A stretch of DNA of 64,000 nt from Anisus vortex (lineage: Eukaryota > Mollusca > Gastropoda > Planorbidae): positions 33,711,299 to 33,775,298 of the forward strand of contig OX421498.1 of assembly GCA_949126835.1 (NCBI GenBank), read 5' to 3'. Below the pieces are notes generated by a model. The model saw only the letters and a list, made by a program, of their open reading frames with translations, was not told the DNA's origin and made no database searches. This document shows, piece by piece, positions 1 through 12,200 of the stretch. Every line of letters begins with the position of its first letter. Within the stretch, counting starts at the first letter, position 1. The position numbers were made by a program, and so were the translations under genes.

Positions 1-122
1 AGAACGGCCAGGGCCATTGTAATTTATGTGATGTAAAATTTGCATCTTCAAATATTGCTGATGCTCATTTGCAAGGAAACAAACATAAAGTAAATATGGC
101 TCTCTATAAAGCAAAAAAGTGA
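1..122 (+). CDS. 3' end of a U1-type C2H2 zinc-finger protein gene (partial)
   Basis: Reading from base 3, the frame runs 39 codons to a TGA at 120-122. It contains one complete U1/matrin-type finger: CNLC, twelve residues, H, five residues, H (C-x2-C-x12-H-x5-H), followed by a short basic tail ending in KAKK. The rest of the gene lies before the window. The finger matches the last finger of the gene ending at 18149 in spacing and in shared positions (CDVxF, a Ser, an Ala, HLxG, H), and both proteins stop shortly after it, so the two are probably tandem paralogs. U1-type fingers commonly bind RNA, often double-stranded. Whether this gene also starts with a CARD cannot be seen. No other family can be excluded from one finger. 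Confidence 0.75.
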   Translation, partial: NGQGHCNLCDVKFASSNIADAHLQGNKHKVNMALYKAKK

Positions 123-322
123 GCTTTTATACATTTAAAAAAATGTTTCCCTGGCATTAAAACCAACATTTTTTTGTGTCTTGTAATTTTTTTTTAGTTT
201 CCATGATATATTTTTTCAAGTTCAATAATGTATAATTAGGTAATGAGTGCTTATTTTAAATGCATTGTTGATTAACTATGCATTCAAATTATAATTTTTG
301 TTGTAAATAACAGTTTCTCAAC

Positions 323-1283
323 TAGGGATGTTAAACGAAAACCGGAATACCGGATTCCGGTTTTGAATCTGAAAACCGGTTTTGATTTTTAAAACCGGAT
401 TTCGGTTTGTTGGTTGGAAGGTAATCATTACTTCAAGTAGCACACCCTTTATTTTATTTTTTTATTGGTTCTGGTGGAACTATTTTAAAAAAAATAATGT
501 TGGATTCACGCAAAACAATTCTTGAAATGCCTTGCTAATACTATTTAATCTTAGATATTGTGTTTCTTTTTTTTTCTCCAAATACCAACTATGGCTTGCG
601 ATAAAAACAACATCAAACCAAATGTCGGCTCATCGTTTAGATGTGCGCTACTGTTTGATGTGCCTCAAATGCGGCAGGGATTGCCCCTCCCGCGTTGGCC
701 TACACAGCCATTCTCGGGCGGTGCAGTTGGATACCTCAGCCATGAAGCTACACCATCGTCACTCGAGACGGACGGATGCCGACGACGATTCTTTGATGTA
801 CGCAATGGAGAGAGCAAACTAGTTTTGTCCTATGACCCTGAACAATTCGGCTAGACACCGCACCGCGTCTGTGCTTTATTATTAACGGCAGCATTAAAAA
901 CACATTCTTTTGACTTTTGATTGGCGCTACGTGATCCTATTCAATACATTATTTTACAAGGCACACATTATCACTATTGAAAGCTATTATCGGTTTTAAT
1001 AAAGTAGCCCATATTTTTTTTATTTCAAAAGAATGTTATGGTAAAGTGTACAAAATCATAATGTATTCACACAAATCAACCTCTTGAATGCTATGCAAAC
1101 ACTTATTAAGTTTGAAATATTTTTCAAATACACCTACAAAACTACGCTCATTTGTCTTTTCCGGCCTGTGACTTGTGACATTGCGGGGGGGGGGGGGGGG
1201 GGGTTTGAATTGAAATCCGGTTTTAAACCGGTATTATAGAACCAAAAACCGGTTTTGAAAACAAACCGGTTTTAACATCCCTA
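323..1283. mobile_element. hAT-type non-autonomous DNA transposon, copy 1
   Basis: The element starts TAGGGATGTT and ends AACATCCCTA, a perfect terminal inverted repeat that extends imperfectly into CCGG/AAAACC-rich ends. It is flanked by an exact 8-bp duplication, TTCTCAAC, at 315-322 and 1284-1291. The 8-bp duplication is typical of hAT elements. It is 961 bp long, with a 19-base G run near 1185. An open frame near 558-854 contains a start segment (MACDKNNIKPN) that recurs in the copy at 13113. No intact transposase is visible, so it is non-autonomous or degenerate. Confidence 0.85.
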
Positions 1284-1291
1284 TTCTCAAC

Positions 1292-4200
1292 CCATAGACT
1301 GATTGAAAAAGAGAGAAAAAATTATATTAAGCAATGGAGGAAATCTGTTAACAAATATTTAGGTTTTATTAAAGCATCCATGCACATTTTTATAGATTTA
1401 TTACCAGAGAAATTCCAGAACCATCAGTGGGTAAATAAGTCAGCTTTATGATTGACAAATATCGAATTTTTGGAATTTTATTTTTACTAGAACGATCACT
1501 ATAGAGTAAGTATAGTAGCTCACCTAAATGGGGCTAAATTTGTCATTAGAAAGTTTGTTGAAAAAAAACACATTTTGAATCAATTTAATAACATATTTTC
1601 TTTTACAAGCTAAAAAATTTTCATTTTTTGAAAAGGTAAAAAGGAAAATTGTGAGTGAACTGATTCTCTTTACAATCAGATTTTTTAAATGTTTTTGACT
1701 TCTGGGCATTTTCATGTTATTCAATGTACAGTATAAATAAATAGACCATAAAAGCTTAACACAGCTACATCAGTCAACATTTGAAGCTTGAGAATTGGAT
1801 TCAAGTTATTCAGTGATGCATTGAAAATTCCAAAATATATAAGAGTCATGAGCTTTCATTCTGATCAAGTACCATCCACATATTTTGTACTACTGAGGGG
1901 TGGGGGGGGGGGAGAGGGGCTGCTGGCTTTAGTAGATTTTGCATGCAGATGCATACAGGGAGGGAAGGGAGTCTCGACTGAAAAGCATATGAGCACACAC
2001 ATTTATGTTTATTCTACATAACAATTTAAAAAAAACAACACCCAGCCAGAAGATTCTTTGAATTCACACATATTAGATTTTAAAACAGTTATTTTCACAC
2101 TAGTTTGGTTCACTCAGTTAAAGTACATCAAATTTTTATTACATTTAAATTTATCTTAACATGGCAAGCAAGATTAACTGAAGCAAAACTGCTGTGAGAT
2201 AATTGGTTATAAATGCAAACTGAATTCTGAATTTTTCTTAAATTTAAGTTAATTGGAAATCCTTAACATTTGATTTAGATTTAATACTTATGCATTACTA
2301 AAAATCAGTTCTTAAAACATATTCATGTGTGATTGATTTATATTCCATTGCATAAAATTGGTATAATTAGTTTCTTTTTAGCCTATATTGTTAATAATTT
2401 TTATGCAGTGTTTAAGACCAAAAAATGTGAATGTTCTAATTGTATTTCCTAAATAAATACCCATGTGAGCAAGCAAATTGTAAAAAAATTATATTCATAT
2501 TAAACAAATATTGCCTAGTGACTATAATATAGTTAGAAATGAATTTTTCAAACAGGTAAAAGCTAATTTGTGCACATAGGGGTGAAGGAGCCAAAAAATG
2601 TAGGCCTACTGGTGTAACAAGCAGTTGTATGAAAATATGATTTTTTTTTCTTACATTATATATGGATTTTGGTTAAATTTTGTAATCAATTGGTAATGCG
2701 TTAATTATCAAATTTGATAAAATGTTAATTTTGAGCTATTTGAAAGCTTAGGCCTACCTGGTAAATTTAACAATGTTCCATCATTTGGATTTATATTACA
2801 CCATGAAAGATATGACAACTAAAAATTTAAGTAAAATAAATCATAGATATTTTTCTGATAACAGAAAAAAAGGTAGGCTATATTGATTCCTTAGCATGAG
2901 GTTATTTATTTGTAGGCCTATTTTGGAGGGGGTAGGATAATAATGTATTTAAGTTTTATGGTGAAGTCTTGTTGTAAAAGTATAAAGACATGATTTATTA
3001 TATATTCTGTCTTCTTTTTTAAATGTGTCTACTTAATGAGATATATTACACTCTTTAATTAATGTATTTTAGTTTTATGAAGTCTTGTTGAAATAGTATA
3101 AAGACATTATTAATGATATATTCTATCTTCTTTTTAAAATTGTTCTATTTAGTGAGAGATATATTCCATTCTCTAAAGCTATGTAACTAGCCAAGTAATT
3201 GTCCTATATTTATTTTACCTTGGAAAAAATAATATAGACCTTGTCTTAAATAGACTATAGAATCCATGACATATAGAATCTTTATGTAACCAAGAAACGT
3301 CATTTCTAAAACATTCCGATCGCAATAATCATTGATGTTCAGTTTTTAAAAGTAGGCCTAAATAATTTTGTGTTGGTAAAATGTAAGAATTATAAAGTCT
3401 ATTAAGTTCACTAATGTAACTAGTAATTTTTATACATATCATATATAAAAGTTAAATGTTTCTTTGTTCGTCTTCAATAAAATATACCAGTATATATGCA
3501 AATATAAAGCCTATGTTTTAAAATGTTACTGAAATATTTTATTTTGTTATATCTAAGTTCACAACACTATTTACATTTTGAATTTAAATTGTCAATCAAT
3601 AAAATATAAATTTAATTCTTAGAGAAATATCATTTTAAAATTTGTTTTGTTTGATGCAATATTGTTCTAGATGTAGATTTTTTATAACCTTTTTTTTATC
3701 TGATTTATCATAATATTATGATGATTTAAATGATATTTTAATGATCACCTGAGCTCTGAAATATGTAATCTCTGCATGTATTTGATTTAAAAGAAATCAA
3801 TTTTAAAAGTCTAAAACTTAAATGAGATAGATCTATATTAGTTTCAAACAAACAATAAAATAAAAGAGAACAGGAAAAAACAAATGTATCTGTAGTAGGA
3901 AGCAGATAGAAAGGGGGTGGGGAAAGAAAGAAAAATTAAGAGTACAGAGAGTAAGAAATAATAGACTGAAGAAATAAGTAGAATAAGTGAGAGAGGGAGA
4001 GAGAAAGATAAAGAAATATATTTTTATAATTAAAACTTTTGTTTTACAAATCTATAGATGGATGGTAATATAAAATATTTCATAATACAACTGTGATTTT
4101 TGCTAACTTTACTGAAATTTAAGATGTTTTTTTAGATTTGTACTAACTTAAACTATATGTTTGTTTTTACAAATTGTTGAAATGATCTAAATGTTGAATG

Positions 4201-4528
4201 AATCACCTATTATATCTATGTATCCCTTTATCAATTTTTCCTATTGCAAATTTTTTTAAAATATTTTTTTTATGATTGTTAGTGTATGTGTTGATTTACT
4301 AGTAAATATAACTAGCCAAAATAAAACATATATTAAAAAAATGTTCTACTTTGTGAGTGTGAGCTTATTTAGCTTATAGACATATTTATGAATAATCAGT
4401 TGGAAATTATACCCACAATCACTTAGATTTTAGATGTGTAAAAAAGGAAAATCACTTCAAAGATGTATAAATTATTATTGCTAATTTTAAAGTAATTGTA
4501 GGTTTATAAAATAAAAGTAGTCCCATAT
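1292..4528. other. AT-rich intergenic spacer, no gene seen
   Basis: No exon with plausible splice sites or protein similarity is seen. It contains a diverged two-copy tandem repeat around 2943-3178 (units of about 120 bp sharing the AGTATAAAGACAT core), a G run near 1900, a purine-rich stretch near 3900-4010, and several TAGGCCTA octamers. Confidence 0.5.
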
Positions 4529-4540
4529 ACTGGAAAGTCT

Positions 4541-4829
4541 AGGGGCACGGTGGTCAAGCGGCAGCACGTTCGGCTGGTGTAGGCCTACAGACAGTTCTGG
4601 GTTCAAATCCTGGTAAAGGCTAGGATTTGTTCCCGGGACTAGAGGTTGTCACTGAGTCAATCCAGCTCTATTGGGTACCTGACACTAGTTTGGGTAAAGT
4701 AAAGGCGGCTGGGCATGGTGCTGGCCACAAAATCCCTTAGTATGCTGTGGCCATAGAAACTGGTGAATGCTGCTTTACCGATCCTATGATCAAATTGGTC
4801 AAAAGGGTATTTTACTTTTTTTTTAATTT
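4541..4829 (+). mobile_element. tRNA-derived SINE, full-length reference copy
   Basis: It is flanked by a perfect 12-bp target duplication, ACTGGAAAGTCT, at 4529-4540 and 4830-4841. The head is tRNA-like, with an A-box-like TGGTCAAGCGG and a B-box-like GGTTCAAATCC. The body includes GGATTTGTTCCC, a TGGGTACCTGAC segment and a GATCAAATTGGTCAAAAGGG tail followed by T-rich sequence. The same body recurs in both orientations across the window (28395, 45885, 46098, 56165, 58685 and others), defining the family. Confidence 0.85.
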
Positions 4830-5526
4830 ACTGGAAAGTCTTAGTATTTTGTTTTAAATATTTAGAATAAAATAAATGATTAAAAGTATTACAGTATTTG
4901 TATAAAAGACTATAGGTTTCATTGAAAAATTTTATTGAATTCTGAAATTTCACAATTAATTTAAAATATTATGATATTTTATTGAAAAGGAAAGTTCAAC
5001 AATTAATATAAGATTTGTGTTAGTAACATTATGCCATCTGTTTAAGGTCATATGCTAATATAAAAATAGAATATTAAATTTCTTTACAATTATTTCCCTT
5101 TAAAAAAGAGGAAGATGACATTTCGACTCAAAATATTACATTAAAATTATTTGAAAAATGTTGACCTCTGTTTAATTCGCCCTGGCGTTTGGTAAATATT
5201 TGTTACACGAAAGTTCAGCCCCTTCCCTCTGGAAAAAATGTCTGGCTTCGTCCCTGCTCTTGGTCTAGCCTACAGTGTAATTTTCCCTTGTAGGACTACA
5301 TTTGTTGCTAAAAGCCTACGTGTTTTTCATTTATCTGGACCTTTATGCCTCATGGTAGCATAGACGATATGGCCAGGGCTTGTTAAATTTAAAAATTTAG
5401 CATAATAAGTAGGCCCTACGCAATTCGGCATCAAGGGGAAGGAAGGCAATGCAGAAATTTCCCTCTGCAAGAGTTTTTACCATGGTCCATAAGTCCATAT
5501 GGCTCAATATAATGAATTATGTAGCT

Positions 5527-6645
5527 CATAGGTTCTCAATGGGGGCGATATCGCCCCCCGGGGGGCGGTGAGAAGCTTTACGGGGGCACTGACATTCCCG
5601 GGGGCGATTGGGGGGGCGGTGAAGGGCAAGTGGGCGGTATAAACGTACCTGATATATTTTAACACCTCAGCTATTTGAATCGATTAGTTTTTGGATGAAA
5701 TGTGATGTAAACGCAAGTGCTGCTAAATATTTGATATCCCCCAACAGTATGCCTACATATTATTATATTAATAAGAAATAGGAATCGCAATGACTTTTCG
5801 GTGAAGTAGGGATCTGTATTTGGCAAATATAGTGTGCGGCCGGCTGGTCCTGTGGTTAGTTCACCGGACTGTCAACCCTGCTGACCGATCACTGTCAGCC
5901 TAACATCTACTAATATTAATGATATTTTGATCTCAGTTTAACCGAGATGTCCTTAAGTTAAGTGTGTTTTAAACCGGAAATATCATTATGGCATTATTGT
6001 TAAGCGGTATAGATAAGTAGTAATCATACAAACTGGTGAGTTATTGTAATGCTTGAAAATTTACATATAAATTCTTTAGTCATATAATATTTATATAATT
6101 TTCAAATATTTTTAACAGTTTGATCATTTCAAAGTTATAAATTGTAAGCCATTTATTTTTTATTAAAGAAAAAAACAACCGAAATATTAGCTCAAATAAA
6201 ACGGGCTAATTATCTCCCTTTCACAAAAAAAATGTTTCCACATTTGATTCAATAGTGATGCCGAACAAGTTCTGTTTTGTTATATAACAAATATTACTGA
6301 TTATTAGACCTAAGGATTTTGCAACCAAAATTGAAACAAAAATAGACAAATTGCTAGCAACACACCAGGCAACCGATTCACATTAATATTGATTTATTTA
6401 AACCTTTTGTTAAGGCAATTTTTTGATCTATTAATTCTTACAATATGTTTCCTTTTCAGTTTTGTTTTTTTAAGATAATTAGTCACACATAAAGTCTAGT
6501 TCCCCTAAAAAAAACTGCGGAAACTATAGTCCAGATGGGTGCAAGGGGGAGGGGAGTGGGTGCTAAAAGAAAGTTGGGGGGGGGGGCGGTGAGCGGAAAA
6601 AAATGGAAAAGGGGGCGGTGAGCCGAAAAAGGTTGAGAACCTATG
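5527..6645. mobile_element. hAT-type DNA transposon with GGTTCTCAA ends
   Basis: The termini CATAGGTTCTCAA and TTGAGAACCTATG are inverted repeats and resemble the GGTTCTCAA-type ends of hAT elements. The flanks ATGTAGCT (5519-5526) and ATGTAGTT (6646-6653) are an 8-bp duplication with one mismatch. Both ends carry repeated GGGGGCGGTGAG blocks. No transposase frame is seen. A tRNA-like segment at about 5838-5890 lies inside it. Confidence 0.75.
5838..5892 (+). repeat. tRNA-like SINE head, second family (fragment)
   Basis: The segment GGCTGGTCCTGTGGTTAGTT with TCACCGG(A/C)CTGTCAACC closely matches the reverse complement of 7060-7165. Both look like heads of a second tRNA-derived repeat family. 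No complete cloverleaf is evident. Confidence 0.45.
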
Positions 6646-6653
6646 ATGTAGTT

Positions 6654-9066
6654 GAACCTGGATATCCAAAATTAATACCCACTTATAACTATAATATATA
6701 AAGAAATGTACGAGTTTAAAAAGTAGGAGAACATTATTCTAACAGAAAGCGTGAAGTATACAACAAAAAACAACAACATATGTTTCCATCGTACAGTAAT
6801 TAGGCCTAAAAGTTTCGCTAAATTTCGCTAAATAAATTTACGGTATTATTTATATTTTGAATTCCTTCTAGATTTGCTGGGAGGTTTGTGTGTGTGTGGG
6901 GGGGGGGGAGGACACTAAATCTATTTATTGTTTAGGGCAGATTAGTTAGGGCCTCTTTAAGGTTTTAATCAGGCTAAAATATATGGACGTGGTGACGTGG
7001 TCATGTTTTATAAGTTTACAGAAGTTCCTTCTAGATAGAATATTATTACGTCCACTAGGCCCAAAACTCCTGCAGGGCGACAGGGATCCGTCGGTGGCAG
7101 GGATAGAACCCGCGACCTGTCCGTTGGTTTTTGGTTGACAGGCCGGTGAACTAACAGCTGGGCCTGAGGAAAGTTTCTTATATGTTTCTAACGGCATATG
7201 ATATTGGATGTGTTTTGAGTCCTACGTTTTATACAGTGCTTTTACTTTTAGAGACCATGTTTCAAGTAGCAGGCCCATATATCAATTTGTTTTAGTAGGC
7301 CTATTCTGCTTTTTGCTCCAAAATGTGTCACAGCAAGCTTTTTTATTATCCAGCCGCAAATGCCAAAATGCCTGGTGGCTATTTCGATCCTTAATGCGTG
7401 AGTTCCATAGGTAGGCTAAGTGGATGAGTTGGCTTTAATTCAAAATCAAATTTCCAGGTTAAAAGTTAAAAATCAACAACACCTGACTGATGGGAACAAA
7501 ATAACTGTTCTAGATCTAGATCTATGTCTAAATTTAACTTCAAGCAATGCGGCCACTGAGTTATAAATAGGCCAAATAACATAGATGTTATAGTAATAAA
7601 TAACATTAAATAGTATAAAAGGAATATGCTAATAAATTTTATTTTCAAAAAGATGTATGTGATTTAAAATTTCGCACATAGGCCTAGTCTACATTAAAAT
7701 TTTAAATATTGCCTATTTTTTTTTACCCAATTAAAAAAGACATGTAGTCGTAAAAATCATTTGAGTTATCTATCCTGAAAAATGCGGGCAATTTTCTTTT
7801 TCTAAGAACATCTCAACGAAACCAAAAGAGTTTTTAAAGAGCATTTCCAAATTAATTCATTGGGTAATATTTGGGCGAGATTTGATATTTCACAAAAAAC
7901 TATATATTTATATTTTACTAAAAATATTCTTTTGTTTAATTTATGTTTGTTAGGATATACAGTTTGTCGAAAAAAAATAATTAAAAAATATTTAACATAG
8001 GATTTCGAGTCCTAACCTATATATTATATGAAATATGGTTGAGTATGATTCATAGTAATTCATACTCATGATAGGCCTATACAGTCCTATACTCTATCGA
8101 GTCTATACTCCTGTAACTTCATATAACGTTTAACTGATTCGATGTAAACTCTATTAAGTTGTTAAATTGATATTTATTTATTTGTATAATATTAATTGTA
8201 TAAGTTAACATGACACTAAAGTAAAAGATTATCTTCTGTAGTCTACGTTAAATTTGCCATGTCTCAACTAACAAAAAAGTATGCATAGGGCATAGGCCTA
8301 GTCACTAGTGACAGTCATAGTCATAGTGACTCATAGTCATAGTCATAGTCCATGGTCCTTAGGGGCTAACACTTTTTTGTTGTAATATCTAATACCGTAG
8401 CTTATCGGAGGCGGAGGCTGCCTTACTTATTGATGTCATCTAGGCTATGTAGTTATGTAGCCTTTGTGACTTACCGTATATAAGAATATAGCTATATAGG
8501 CCTATATATATATATATATATAGGCCCTATATATTATATATAAATAATAAGTAGGCCTATAAGTTATAAGCCTTAAAACTTAAAAGTATGCCCTGTTCCT
8601 ATGTCCTATGTAGGCCTATATGAATTATGAATATGATTTTAAAATTAATTTTGACTCAAAAACTTTTCATAGCCTAAACTTTAAGCATAGATCTAGATCT
8701 AGCCTACTATAACTATTTTATATGAAAAAAAGGACCTTTATTATACCTCTACACCAGTATTTTACATAATAAGACCTATTAGGCCTACATTTGAAATCAT
8801 TTTAAGCACACACACAATCAAAAAACAAAATATTTATTGCCTCATTGTGAAACCTCCAGTCTCAGTCCTTAACTTAAAAAATGTTTAATACATTTATTCT
8901 TTAAGTAAAAACCCGCTGTAATATATGGATTATAATCATTATTAAAAATAATAAGACTTATTTATAACTAAGACTACCATTTTTTTTTATTCCAGTACAA
9001 ATGCAATGACATATAAGTAGGTCCTATATGTATGAAATATATATGCATTTTATAAATTTTTTTCAA
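6654..9066. other. AT-rich spacer upstream of the CARD/zinc-finger gene
   Basis: No supported exon is seen. It holds a minus-strand tRNA-like repeat at about 7045-7170, a TG/G run near 6885-6910, short AGTCATAG iterations at 8300-8350 and a TA run near 8505-8530. It must contain the promoter and 5' UTR of the downstream gene, but no core promoter can be picked out by eye. Confidence 0.4.
7045..7170 (-). repeat. tRNA-like SINE head, second family
   Basis: On the minus strand it reads GGCCCAGCTGTTAGTTCACC, continues through a GGCCTGTCAACC segment and reaches a B-box-like GGTCGCGGGTTCTATCCC. It shares the GTTAGTTCACCGG core with the fragment at 5838. It is interpreted as a SINE fragment rather than a functional tRNA gene because no folded stem set is apparent. 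Confidence 0.45.
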
Positions 9067-9087
9067 TGAATCAATGCATGTAATAAT

Positions 9088-9294
9088 ATGCCTTCTCTAA
9101 ACTTCCATTCATCCTCACCAGAATATATAACTGAAACCATGGAAAGAAAACTGGATATAGACGATGATATAGTGAAATATGATGACAGTTTGGTAACATA
9201 TATACAAGATTTATTTATAAAAAGGATTGTGCCTGCTAATTTTCTACTGGCTGTTCATAAACATGACCTCAATGTACTCACTAATCGAGATATA
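9088..9294 (+). CDS. Exon 1 of the CARD/zinc-finger gene: first half of the CARD
   Basis: It encodes 69 residues and ends in phase 0 at a strong GTAAGT donor (9295-9300). It contains an acidic N-terminus (LDIDDDIVKYDD) and CARD helices 1 to 3. The frame continues into the intron only until a stop, so the donor is the natural end. Confidence 0.75.
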
Positions 9295-12200
9295 GTAAGT
9301 TTGTTTTCTTTTACATTTAATTTTTTTTTTTACTTTGTCAAATGTTATACTTTCAAAATCTTGAGTAACAGAATTCTAATTGTCTATAAATAATTACTGA
9401 AAAAAAAACATCAAAGAAAATGTACATGATTTCATTGTTATTAAAGAACATGTCTTTGAGATAGATTAGACTAATTAGTATTAACTATAGAGATTATGTC
9501 ATCAGGTGTGCATTTTACTTTAACTACCATTTTTTATTAACATAACCTAGGGGAGGGTGGTGAGAAGTGGGACAATGAATTTGCATATCAACAAAAACTG
9601 CATTTTCTGCCTTCCATCTGTCTAGAACAATCCCAAACTCTTCCAATAATTTAAACATGTTATTGTTTATGGTTTTACATATTATTTAACCCTTAGGATA
9701 TATATTTACTCTCATAATATACAAAACAAACATTTCATTTATTTTGGTGAGAAGTGGGACAGGTCCTGGGTTCAAATCCTGGTGGAGGCTAGGATTTGTT
9801 CCCAGGTCTGGTGAGTGTAGGGTTGTCAGACTCATCCTTTAATAGGCGACTTTATACACTCTATAAATTAAATGATACAAATTATAAAGGACAAGTTATA
9901 AATGATTACTTCTAAATACCAGAAGCTTGACAGCAATGTTAACTCACATTCAAATGTATAAAAAAGCGGTTAGAACAATGGATGTTAGAATAGAATGAAT
10001 TATAAGTTTTTTTCAAGACTCTAGGATAAACAGGGTGGTTTTATTTTTCAAGGTTGCCCAAAAAGAAATTTGCTTTTTAGAGTTAAAAAAAAATATGTAT
10101 GATTTTTCTGTATCCCTGAACAAAATGGTAATGTGGAAAGAGTGTTCTCATTGATAAACTGTCAATAGACAAAGGAAAGACTCTTCTTCTTCTTCTTCTA
10201 TTAGCCAGTCTGCAGAGCTGTTTGCTCTCTTGCAGTCAATGCCAGACAAATGTATTTACATGTTTTTTTCAGTTGTTCAATACTGCTATATAGTGTGTTG
10301 GTAATGGTAGGTTGAGGGGGGGGGGGCAGAGTGTATCTGAGGTCGGTCAGCTCAGGACATTCAAGCAGGAAGTGGTCTACAGTTTCGGGTGGGCAGGGGC
10401 AACGTCTGCAATTAGGTGGGTGAGTTGGGTTTATTCTATTTAGGTGTGAGTTGAGTGCTATATGTCCTGTTCTCAACTGGAATATAGTGCATTGTTCTTT
10501 GCGGGGGAGGAACTTTATGTTGTCTTGTTTGTTGGGCTGATTCATTTCTCTGTACATTTTTCTTCCAGTTGTTCCCTGAGCACATTGATTTAGCCATTTC
10601 TCTTTAAAGTTGTTTTTTTATATTTTTAGTATGTTGCACACTGTGTTGTAGCTGACAGGTCTTTCATATTGGTCCTATGCTAGCTCCTTTTCTAGCCAGT
10701 CTGTCAGCTTTTTCATTTCCTGGTATGCCAATATGTCCTGGTATCCATTGTAGAGTTATGTTGATGTTGTATGTGCTTTTTAGGTAGTCCAGAGTGTGTT
10801 CTAATAGGGTGATTTCTTTCAAGCTTGGTGAGGTTTGGCTTGCTACTGTTTGAAGTGCTGATTGAGAGTCGGTGATAATGACTATATCTGCTGGGGCAAG
10901 ATGTTTGTTGTTATATTTATGTTCCACTGTCTCAAGGGCAATAATCATGGCATCTACTTCTGCTTGAAAGTTTGTGCAATAGTTCCCACATGGTGCACTT
11001 ATCTCAAGGCATTTTTTATCAGGGAAGATCAGGTAAGCGCCTAGTCCAGCATTTATTGTGGCTTTAAATGCTGAGCCATCTGTATAGATGTGGATGGCTG
11101 TATCTGTATAGCTTTCGGTGGTTTCTAGTGCTCCTACTTTAAGTTCTAGCGGGTTAGATGTTTTGGTTAGGCTTTTGTTGTTCAAAGAGGTTTTAATTCT
11201 TGGTTGCCTTTGTCTTCCACCAGGGGGTAAAAGCGAATGTCTTGTAATTGGTTCTCTGTTTTGGGGGAGGTAGTGTTTTTGTTGTAGTTTGTCTGCTATT
11301 TGCAATAGGAACTTTTGTTTAAATTTTTTTAGGCTGTTCTTTTGCGTTCAAAAGTATTTTGTTTGGGTGGTCATTCTCCAGTCTTCTGTTCCTTTCGACT
11401 GCTTCTAAAGCTGCTCTGTCTCGTCTTAGCTGCAGTGGTTCAATGTTTGACTCGAGTCTATTTCACACGCTGCTGTGGGTGTGGATCTCATACCCCCACT
11501 GATGAGGCGCAGGGCTTGGTTCTGTATTGTGTCTATTGTATTTAGCTGTGTCTGGTTGGCTGTTGTTTGTAGGGGCAGGCAGTATTCTAGGGCTGATCTT
11601 ATATACCCTATCTTATAATTCCTTGCAGTGTTTTTTTCTGCCCCCCCCCCCATGCAGTGCTGGATAGATGTTTTATAATGTTTAGCCTTTTTGAAGCTTT
11701 TTCTTTTAAGTCAGCCATAAAGTTTTTTAAGGAGAGTTTTTGATCAAGTTTCACGCCCAGATATGTTGGGTTTTCTTCTTTTTTTAACAGGATAGAATCT
11801 AGTTTTAGGTTATATATTCTTGTGGCTGTTTTTTTGCTGTGGCTAAAGATGGTGTACACTGTTTTTTCTTTTTTTATATTCATTTTCCAAAGCTTAGTAT
11901 AAGTTGAGATAGTGAGCAGTGCTTTGTTTAGTTTGGTTCTAGTTAAAACTGGATATTTTTCTGTTGTCCAAATTAGAAGGTCATCTGCATACACTGCTTT
12001 GTTTACTGTGATGAGATCAGGTAGATCATTGATGAATATTAGGAAGAGTGTGCATCTAAGGGCTGATCCTTGAGGGAGTCCTTCCTCCAGGGTCTTTTTG
12101 TCAGAAATTGCTCCTTCAAAAATAGTCTTGGATGGTTCTGTTTTGGAGGAAGGCCTTTATCCACTGATAAATTTTTCTGTGTATTCCCATCTTCCTCATC

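Noticed and set aside
532..854. Two overlapping plus frames as a host gene
   Set aside because: Inside a hAT-type element with clear ends and duplication; only the short start segment is shared with the second copy.
4541..4625. Possible tRNA gene (A-box and B-box-like sequence)
   Set aside because: No stem set of a mature tRNA; continues into a SINE body with a target duplication.
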